NCBI RefSeq assembly: GCF_904846645.1
Contig: NZ_CAJHBO010000020.1
Location: forward strand, 1-51,642
Origin: Psychrobacter sp. Pi2-1
GTDB lineage: Bacteria; Pseudomonadota; Gammaproteobacteria; Pseudomonadales; Moraxellaceae
Length of the DNA: 51,642 nt
Direction: 5' to 3'
The notes under the pieces were generated by a model, which worked only from the letters and a program-made list of their open reading frames with translations, ran no database searches and was not told the DNA's origin. How positions within the stretch are numbered: position 1 is the stretch's first letter; every line of letters starts with the position of its first letter. Made by a program: the position numbers and the translations under genes. This document shows, piece by piece, positions 45,900 to 51,642 of the stretch.

Positions 45900-47693
45900 T
45901 CAGGATAGCATTAGCTTTACTAAGCGATGGCTATCTATCGCTTTAATAGCATTGTTCATAATTATTCCAGTAAGATCATTCGCAAAAACCATTGAATCCT
46001 GTACAGACATTTGCGTATTGACACTAATAAGTTGCTGATTAATCACAGTAGCACTGTTTGGCAATCTATCTTTTTTGAATACTTGCTGACTAGAGGTAAG
46101 TGATTCAAATAACTGGCTTACTTTAAGCTGCCAGTCTTTAGCACTTATCAATACACACTGCCCTTGGTGATAAAATAACAGCCAAGGTAGCTTTTTATCA
46201 TTTGGGCTTGAGTCAATACCAATAGTCTCTACGTTTTCAATAATATCTAAGCAAATTGGTAAAAATGCAGAGGTAGCTGCTCCATCAGAATAATATGAAG
46301 TGCTGTTGTTACTGTTGTTATTTTGGTCTGATTGCTCATTAATATGAGGTTGTACTGATTCTTGCCATGAAGAATTATTTGAAGATAATGGGTTTGCAGT
46401 AGTCTGATAAGACTGCTTATTAGACTCTACTTTATTATGTCGCTTTGGGTTGTTGGTAGGCTGACTACTTGAGATGGGCATTTTAGACGAACGACCTTCA
46501 GAAGCATTGTTATTTACCCGTTCCGTAGATTTGTATTGACTGTCAGTTTCGGTCGTCGCTACGGACGCAGATGCAGAATCAATTCCAAGCCCAAACTTAG
46601 CTACATCGATCTTTTTCAACTGCGTACGAATTGTATGGCCTAAGTGCGCCATAATATTATTCAATGGACTGATTTTGATACGTTGTTTAGATGGATGCAC
46701 ATTGATATTTAACCATTGAGTTGGTAAATCAAAATACAGTGCATACCCCATACCTGCTAGCTGCGCACCTTGTGCCATTTGACGTATTTGATTGCTAATC
46801 AACGCTTCTTTTACTAGTCTGCCATTTACATAAATCAGCTTTGGTAAATCAGTTTTTTCATGATGCAATGGCCATAACCAGCCACTAATCGCTGCTTGAG
46901 TAACATTGCTATTGTCGTACTCTACAGACGACTGTAGCAGACTCGACAAATCTATCGATATTGCTAATGCATTATCTGTCAATGCCATACCAGTCGCTTG
47001 TTCCAACCGCGGCAGTGGCAAGCGACTGTCGTTGTTGTCATTATTGCCACTAATACCCGTAGTACTTGCAGATAATGATAGCCGCTGTTTGTTGTCATGA
47101 AAAAGTGTCAAAGCAACATCAGCACGTGCCAGTGCGACTTCTCGGACAATGGTTTCGATATGACCGAATTCAGTAGCAATAGATTTCAGGTTGCCACGGC
47201 GGGCAGGCACATTGAAATACAAATCTTTTACGACGATCGTGGTACCGCGATTATGGACAACTGGTAAGAGTTTCGGTGTGTCATCTAATACGCCAGCGAC
47301 CTGTAATTGACGACCGATACCGCTCTCATCATGACTACTGGTTAAGGTCAAACGCGAGACAGCAGCCATAGCCGCTAACGCCTCACCGCGAAAACCCAAC
47401 GTCGTAATACCATGTAAATTAGCAACGTCAGCAACCTTACTGGTCGCATGACGAGTGATGGCCATGACCATATCATCAGGATGAATGCCCACCCCATTAT
47501 CTACTACCTCAATCAGGCCCATACCGCCTTGAGTGATGCGCACTTCAATATTGGTCGCGCCAGCATCGATGGCATTTTCCAGCAGCTCTTTGACCACTGC
47601 TGCTGGACGTGTCACCACTTCACCTGCTGCTAATTGATTGATCAGCAACGGCGATAGTTTTTTGATGCGGGTATTAGGATGATTATCTGGCAT
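45900..47693 (-). CDS. mutL: DNA mismatch repair protein MutL
   Basis: GHKL ATPase linking MutS to strand incision. Residues 1-335 are the conserved N-terminal half: LAAGEVVTRPAAVVKELLENA with catalytic Glu37 or nearby, DNGVGI, GFRGEAL, and VKDLYFNVPARR. Residues 370-500 are a Ser/Asn/Gln-rich linker. The C-terminal domain is short (about 95-115 residues), and I see no DQHAxxE endonuclease motif, so it cannot nick DNA by that route. Length is 597. It is 82 bases before miaA and 53 bases after tsaE; amiB, common between tsaE and mutL, is missing. Confidence 0.95.
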   Translation of the reverse strand: MPDNHPNTRIKKLSPLLINQLAAGEVVTRPAAVVKELLENAIDAGATNIEVRITQGGMGLIEVVDNGVGIHPDDMVMAITRHATSKVADVANLHGITTLGFRGEALAAMAAVSRLTLTSSHDESGIGRQLQVAGVLDDTPKLLPVVHNRGTTIVVKDLYFNVPARRGNLKSIATEFGHIETIVREVALARADVALTLFHDNKQRLSLSASTTGISGNNDNNDSRLPLPRLEQATGMALTDNALAISIDLSSLLQSSVEYDNSNVTQAAISGWLWPLHHEKTDLPKLIYVNGRLVKEALISNQIRQMAQGAQLAGMGYALYFDLPTQWLNINVHPSKQRIKISPLNNIMAHLGHTIRTQLKKIDVAKFGLGIDSASASVATTETDSQYKSTERVNNNASEGRSSKMPISSSQPTNNPKRHNKVESNKQSYQTTANPLSSNNSSWQESVQPHINEQSDQNNNSNNSTSYYSDGAATSAFLPICLDIIENVETIGIDSSPNDKKLPWLLFYHQGQCVLISAKDWQLKVSQLFESLTSSQQVFKKDRLPNSATVINQQLISVNTQMSVQDSMVFANDLTGIIMNNAIKAIDSHRLVKLMLS

Positions 47694-47746
47694 GGATAGA
47701 TGTCATATTTTTGGAAAGTAGCGAGTGGTATAATTTAGATATTCAT

Positions 47747-48277
47747 TTAGATGCTAAGTTGTGATAAATCCAAACCTTGCGCTTGGCCTGCTTTTGATAC
47801 TCTTAAGTATACTTGGCGTGCTTCATTACCTTTATCGTCGCTTTCAACTTGCGTCATATCGATAAATAAAGTTGGCGTTGGTAGGTAGCCATCAGCACGG
47901 CTCGCCCATTCAATGATAACCAGTGCTTCTTTCTCATCTAGATACTCATCAAACCCAATAAAAGACAGCTCTTCTGGATCTTGTAGACGATATAGATCTG
48001 CATGATAAACAGGCTTAATCGTGCCATTGCTTTGCTCAATGCTATAAGGCTCAACCAAAGTATAGGTTGGGCTTTTTACCGCACCAGTATGACCGAGAGC
48101 CTGCAACCAATAACGCGTCAATGTAGTTTTACCTGCGCCCAAATCCCCTGCCAGCCACACACTACCAGTTAGCGGCAACGTTGCCAGCTGCTTAGCCAAT
48201 AACTGTGTATCTTGCTCAGAGTTCAGTATAAGCGTTTGCACAGTGTCACTATTTTCTATTGATTGATCGTTGTGCAT
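47747..48277 (-). CDS. tsaE: tRNA threonylcarbamoyladenosine biosynthesis ATPase TsaE
   Basis: Small P-loop ATPase of the TsaBDE complex that makes t6A37 in tRNAs reading ANN codons. The 176-residue product has Walker A GDLGAGKT (44-51), SPTYTLVEPY, YHADLYRL, and the late IEWASR motif. It overlaps the QueD-like stop by one base (TAATG), so the two are translationally coupled. Gene order then leads to mutL, miaA and hfq. The pairing of two tRNA-modification genes here with miaA is notable. Confidence 0.96.
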   Translation of the reverse strand: MHNDQSIENSDTVQTLILNSEQDTQLLAKQLATLPLTGSVWLAGDLGAGKTTLTRYWLQALGHTGAVKSPTYTLVEPYSIEQSNGTIKPVYHADLYRLQDPEELSFIGFDEYLDEKEALVIIEWASRADGYLPTPTLFIDMTQVESDDKGNEARQVYLRVSKAGQAQGLDLSQLSI

Positions 48278-48912
48278 TAGTCCGAACCTACCTGTGCTTG
48301 CTCTGTCTGTACCTGCCCTGTCTGTACCTGCATAGTCACCGTTGGGTTGGTGAAGCTTTCACCGCGAATAAGCTTGGCATACAGATCAGAGTCCGTCCAT
48401 TCAGCACGAACTTGTTCACTGAATTCAAAATCCTCTAGGACCAGCTTACCCATCTGATCATTTGCCACATCATCAGCAAAACACTGTGCGTAACCCGTCG
48501 CGGTTTCATGAGCAATCACTGAATAAACACTGACATCCGCTTCGCCGTTTTGCATTTGCGTCTGTCGCAGTATTTCTTGTGCCCAAAAGAATATCACTCG
48601 TGAAAACTGCTCTGCTGACGGAGATACTGGTAGACTGATCCAACGTGCGCTGAATTTTTTACACGCTGCGACATATTCAGGATCATCTTTGTTCCAAAAA
48701 CAAATCGCATGATCAAAACTATCGATAATGTCTTTGATCGAAGATTTTAGTAGCCCAAAATCATAAACCATTTGCCCGTGATCTAAACGGGTGGCTTCTA
48801 AAATCAGCTCAATCTGGTAGCTGTGGCCATGAATCGAGTGCTTACAGCGTTCAGAACTACAGTTACGAACGATGTGAGCATTTTCAAATTTGAATAGTTT
48901 ACGAATACGCAT
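48277..48912 (-). CDS. QueD-like 6-carboxy-tetrahydropterin synthase
   Basis: A 211-residue member of the PTPS/QueD family, which converts dihydroneopterin triphosphate derivatives to carboxytetrahydropterin in queuosine synthesis or related pterins. The zinc ligands are visible as FENAH (His13) and HGHSY (His28, His30), and a cysteine lies in CSSERCK (18-24). QMVYDFGLLK and DHAICF follow, and HETATGYAQCF resembles the ETA motif. It is longer than QueD (about 120) because of a C-terminal extension that ends in pentapeptide repeats (QVQTG-type). Substrate uncertain; it may not be the queuosine enzyme. Confidence 0.85.
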   Translation of the reverse strand: MRIRKLFKFENAHIVRNCSSERCKHSIHGHSYQIELILEATRLDHGQMVYDFGLLKSSIKDIIDSFDHAICFWNKDDPEYVAACKKFSARWISLPVSPSAEQFSRVIFFWAQEILRQTQMQNGEADVSVYSVIAHETATGYAQCFADDVANDQMGKLVLEDFEFSEQVRAEWTDSDLYAKLIRGESFTNPTVTMQVQTGQVQTEQAQVGSD

Positions 48913-49305
48913 AATAATTTGACCAAAACAGTAAGCACGATGGTGCTAAATGTTAATAAATAAGAATTTGCCGCGTTTATAAATCGGTTTATGATTCATT
49001 ATAGCAAATCGCCATGTATCCGTAAGTAAGCACTTATTAATACAATGATTGATTGAACGAATCAATTAATAAAATAGGACTAACCGTATTAGGGTTGCTC
49101 ATCATTCTGCGCAAAGAACACTTAGCGAAAACCATAAACGATTTGAATGATAATTGAATCGTAGACGAATTGTGCGAGCGCTATCTATTACTAAAGCTTA
49201 AGCCTATACTCTATTCAGTAAACAGCTATGTTAGCTGTATTCACACTATCTTGAATTCGCTTAACTTGGCGTAATGAGTAGTGTGCCGTAAAAAAGGAAA
49301 CGATT
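48913..49305. other. Intergenic region between the QueD-like gene and a small basic gene
   Basis: 393 bases holding the divergent promoters of the two flanking genes. I found no ORF, RNA gene or clear hairpin. The final 20 bases contain the AAGGAA ribosome site of the small gene. Confidence 0.45.
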
Positions 49306-49428
49306 ATGAGCAAAGGTCAAGATAGTAAAAAGAATGTTAAGAAAAAGCCCCTTTTGACTGCTAAAGAGAAGAAAGCTGCCAAACAAGCCAAGAAAGACGA
49401 CAATGGCAGTATTTTAGGCAAACATTAA
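49306..49428 (+). CDS. Small lysine-rich cytoplasmic protein (40 residues)
   Basis: ATG at 49306-49308 and TAA at 49426-49428 encode 40 residues. Fifteen are Lys, with short motifs KKNVKKKP, LTAKEKKAAKQAKK, and the end GSILGKH. AAGGAA lies 7 bases before the ATG, and a terminator hairpin follows 18 bases after the stop. Small Lys-rich proteins of this form (MSKG... ending near a GK or GKH) occur in other gammaproteobacteria, but I know no function; nucleic-acid binding is a guess. Confidence 0.75.
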   Translation: MSKGQDSKKNVKKKPLLTAKEKKAAKQAKKDDNGSILGKH

Positions 49429-49445
49429 TAATCAATACATCAATA

Positions 49446-49482
49446 TGCCAATCTGACCTAACCGTTTGATTGGTATTTTTTT
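49446..49482 (+). terminator. Terminator after the lysine-rich gene
   Basis: TGCCAATC (49446-49453) pairs with GATTGGTA (49468-49475) with one G-U pair, followed by seven T. This supports the small gene being transcribed as its own unit. Confidence 0.8.
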
Positions 49483-49536
49483 GGTTCGTCATTGGCCTTT
49501 AGCTAAGCACTGTCTTTAATTAAGCTTCGATTTTGA

Positions 49537-49869
49537 TTAAGCTCCGCGCGGCGCAAACATAATAATCGCCATTCCTAATAGCGCAACTACCGAGCCCAAT
49601 ATGTCCCACATGGTTGGTCGTATGCCATTGACCGTCCACAACCATAAAATCGCCATACATATATAAACACCACCATATGCCGCATAGACCCTACCCGCAG
49701 CAGTCGGATGTAATGACAGCAGCCAAACAAATGCGACCAAACTCAGTGCACCAGGTATCAGTAGCCAGATTGACTTGCCTTCTCGCAGCCACAGATAAGG
49801 CAGATAACATCCTGCAATCTCAGCCAATGCAGTAAGCGCAAATAACCCAACCGTCTTTAGTTCTGTCAA
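49537..49869 (-). CDS. ynfA: YnfA/UPF0060-family membrane protein
   Basis: A 110-residue four-helix inner-membrane protein related to small multidrug resistance (SMR) transporters. It begins [29 protein letters not shown], with the conserved AEIxGCY motif with Glu. The middle reads [17 protein letters not shown], a family signature. Function is not firmly established for most members. It stands alone, on the minus strand between the small basic gene and htpX. Confidence 0.92.
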   Translation of the reverse strand: MTELKTVGLFALTALAEIAGCYLPYLWLREGKSIWLLIPGALSLVAFVWLLSLHPTAAGRVYAAYGGVYICMAILWLWTVNGIRPTMWDILGSVVALLGMAIIMFAPRGA

Positions 49870-50090
49870 AAATCACTACTCCTCATCTACTACTGTTCTA
49901 ACCTGCTAAAACCAGTCAGGTATTGTACGGCATTCCCCAAAATAATCACCCTATCTCTGCCACCTCTTATAAAAGGCTATTTTGTCTAACATTACAGTCA
50001 AAATCACAGTAAAATCTATCATAACAAACAAACCTCTTAGAGAACCATCTATCGAAGCCATACCGACATTGTAAATAGGAAGTTAGCATC

Positions 50091-50993
50091 ATGATGCGTA
50101 TTGGATTATTTTTATTAACCAACTTAGCAGTGATTGTGGTATTTAGCATTGTGTTTGGTATTTTATCGAGGTTTTTTGGGATTGGCGGTGTGCACAGTGC
50201 AGGTGGTCTTAACTACATTAGCCTTGCTGTTATGTGTGGTATCTACGGCATGGTCGGCTCGATGGTGTCGCTATTTATATCAAAATGGATGGCTGGTACG
50301 GTAGTTATAGAATCTCCACGCACCGCTACTGAGCAATGGCTAATCGATACCGTAGCCAAACAAGCGCGAGCCGTAAATATCGGTATGCCTGAGGTTGGTA
50401 TTTTTAACAATTCGCAGCCAAACGCCTTTGCCACTGGCTGGAATAAAAATAAAGCGCTGGTGGCAGTTTCGTCTGGTCTATTACAGAATATGAATCAAGA
50501 TGAAGTCGAAGCGGTATTGGCGCATGAGATTGGTCATGTGGCTAACGGTGATATGGTAACCCTTGCCCTTATGCAAGGGGTGGTAAATGCGTTTGTAATG
50601 TTCTTTGCGCGCATTGTCGGCAGTTTCGTTGACCGTACTGTGTTTAAAAACACTAGTGATCGCCCCGGTATTGGTTACTTTATTACCAGTATGGTGATGG
50701 ATATTTTGCTTGGGTTTTTGGCGTCTGCCATCGTCATGTGGTTTTCACGCTTACGTGAATTCCGTGCGGATCAAATGGGGGCAAAACTTGCCAGCCGCGA
50801 AAAAATGATCAGTGCGCTTGATGCGTTGCGTCCCTCTGCACAGCGTCCTGACCAAATGCCTGAAAATATGAAAGCATTTGCGATCTCATCTGGACAATCT
50901 CAAGGCTTTAGTATTGCCAACCTGTTCCGCTCACACCCAACATTGGATGATCGTATTGCGGCGTTGCGAGAATATAATCCTAATCAAGACTAA
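50091..50993 (+). CDS. htpX: Membrane zinc metalloprotease HtpX
   Basis: Inner-membrane M48 protease that degrades misfolded membrane proteins. The 300-residue protein has two N-terminal helices (about 5-28 and 41-64), the zinc motif HEIGH (145-149), two more helices (about 155-185 and 195-220) and the third ligand Glu in [17 protein letters not shown] precedes tandem ATGs at 50091 and 50094. The final [12 protein letters not shown] is typical. Heat-shock or Cpx-like control is usual in relatives, but no regulator site is visible. Confidence 0.96.
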   Translation: MMRIGLFLLTNLAVIVVFSIVFGILSRFFGIGGVHSAGGLNYISLAVMCGIYGMVGSMVSLFISKWMAGTVVIESPRTATEQWLIDTVAKQARAVNIGMPEVGIFNNSQPNAFATGWNKNKALVAVSSGLLQNMNQDEVEAVLAHEIGHVANGDMVTLALMQGVVNAFVMFFARIVGSFVDRTVFKNTSDRPGIGYFITSMVMDILLGFLASAIVMWFSRLREFRADQMGAKLASREKMISALDALRPSAQRPDQMPENMKAFAISSGQSQGFSIANLFRSHPTLDDRIAALREYNPNQD

Positions 50994-51082
50994 CTTGGGT
51001 TACTGTTTTATGATGTACTTTGGGCGTAATTTTTAGAATGACTGGTTGTCTATAAGTTGCGCCATAGTATGGGCGACAGGAA

Positions 51083-51520
51083 TCATAATACTCCTGTAAG
51101 AAGTTCTCCAGTCTTTGAATCTCTTGTGATTTTCAACTTAGATGGATAATCATTGCCAACTAAATTAAGTATATGTACAAGCACTTCTACTGTTATAAAA
51201 AATATTTTTTTATTTTTATCTCGATCAGAGGTAAAGTAACAACAGGAAAGCCCTACACCATCCTCTATAACCACTTCAAATATATAGCTATGCACAAACT
51301 GGTTGCACAAAAATCTGAGATTTTTTGTTTCAACCCTTATATCACCTAAGTCGTATAGTTCGTTCATCTTGTGACTGTTGAGCATAGTCACGTTTTTCAA
51401 ATTAGGACTCCAATTAAGATTTATTTTCAGTTCTCTAGTAGAATCACTTATTTTGGGAGTATCCATCAACTTTCTAATAGAATAAAAACTAACGAAAGTA
51501 TCTTTTTCGATTTCAACTAG
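51083..51520 (-). pseudogene. Unknown gene, probably 5'-truncated by the IS5-family element
   Basis: The last 127 codons from an ATG at 51466 (or TTG at 51469) give a protein I cannot assign: mixed alpha and beta, Lys/Asp-rich, with LRFLCNQFVHSYIFEVVIED in the middle and LVHILNLVG near the end. The same frame stays open a further 17 codons upstream (LVEIEKDTFVSFYSIRK) to 51520, exactly where the IS end begins; the first in-frame stop is a TGA inside the IS (51527-51529). The start of the original gene was therefore most likely removed or displaced by the insertion. An alternative is a short intact gene starting at 51466. No Shine-Dalgarno stronger than GAAAG is seen. Confidence 0.6.
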
Positions 51521-51642
51521 GGCGTGTCATCAATTAAGCCAAATGACACAAGAAACCAGATAAATAGCACTCAAGAAATGACGGGCTAACTTATCATAGC
51601 GAGTAGCAATCGCACGATACTGCTTAATCTTGGCAAAGAAGT
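51521..51642 (-). mobile_element. IS5-family insertion sequence, end only
   Basis: GGCGTGTCATCA begins at 51521 as a terminal repeat, preceded by CTAG (51517-51520), a target site of the type duplicated by IS5 elements. The transposase reading frame ends just inside. The other end and the rest of the element are outside the window. Confidence 0.75.
51530..51642 (-). CDS. IS5-family transposase, C-terminal 36 residues (partial)
   Basis: On the minus strand the frame reads FFAKIKQYRAIATRYDK, then LARHFLSAIYLVSCVIWLN and TGA. The KxYRxIATRYDKL segment followed by F, then a hydrophobic end, is the standard C-terminus of IS5-family (IS427/IS1031-type) transposases after the last catalytic Glu. 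The upstream part is outside the window. Confidence 0.85.
   Translation of the reverse strand, partial: FFAKIKQYRAIATRYDKLARHFLSAIYLVSCVIWLN

Noticed and set aside
1..51642. CRISPR array, tRNA or rRNA genes, prophage or toxin-antitoxin cluster
   Set aside because: I found no regularly spaced short direct repeats, no tRNA-like cloverleaf, and no phage or toxin-antitoxin gene pair on reading both strands.

Overview
This window looks like a piece of a Psychrobacter (Moraxellaceae, Gammaproteobacteria) chromosome. I infer this from the moderate GC content, the Hfq with a long glycine/arginine-rich tail typical of Moraxellaceae, and the gammaproteobacterial gene orders (dnaB-alr; kdsD-kdsC-lptC-lptA-lptB; tsaE-mutL-miaA-hfq; pdxA-rsmA-apaH; ftsY beside two M16 peptidases). 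Most of it is well-spaced housekeeping sequence. The two edges are accessory: an IS3-family transposase remnant at the left end, and at the right end the tail of an IS5-family element that abuts and probably truncates an unknown gene.

Layout. 1-208: IS3 right end. 843-4892: a large BapA-like, RTX-type secreted adhesin containing two pairs of nearly identical internal DNA repeats. 5053-9245: apaH, rsmA and pdxA on the minus strand, an ancestral cluster interrupted by a GC-rich, plus-strand transglutaminase-like gene (7204-7983). 9548-16000: dnaB, alr, argF, rpiA (minus) and ilvA. 16098-21215: an excalibur-domain protein, hslR, a low-molecular-weight phosphatase, murB, a DUF218 protein, ccoS and a TauE/SafE-like membrane protein with a His/Met-rich tail. 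21323-27971: DEAD helicase, cold-shock protein, aroQ, ABC1 kinase, a voltage-gated K+ channel with a zinc-ribbon tail, yebC and ogt. 28026-33056: ftsY diverging from a 49-residue lipoprotein and two M16 peptidase-fold proteins. 33208-39474: an unknown lipoprotein, an M15-like peptidase, rodA, an RlpA-like protein and radA. 39861-43579: the LPS-transport and Kdo cluster. 43796-48912: hfq, miaA, mutL, tsaE and a QueD-like gene. 49306-50993: a 40-residue lysine-rich protein, ynfA and htpX. 51083-51642: the truncated unknown ORF and the IS5 end.

How the genes work together. Envelope construction is strongly represented: murB, alr, rodA, the RlpA-like protein and the M15-like peptidase act on peptidoglycan; kdsD/kdsC make Kdo; lptC/lptA/lptB export LPS; ftsY and htpX handle membrane protein targeting and quality control. 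The rest covers replication and repair (dnaB, radA, mutL, ogt), RNA biology (hfq, miaA, tsaE, rsmA, hslR, helicase, cold-shock protein) and amino-acid or cofactor synthesis (argF, ilvA, aroQ, pdxA).

I saw no CRISPR array, tRNA, rRNA, prophage or complete defence system. No convincing wholly new multi-gene system is visible. The most unusual items are the repeat-bearing adhesin beside an IS, the foreign-looking transglutaminase inside the pdxA-rsmA-apaH cluster, the metal-binding tail encoded next to ccoS, a MutL with a reduced C-terminal domain, two very short genes, and the IS-truncated gene at the right edge.
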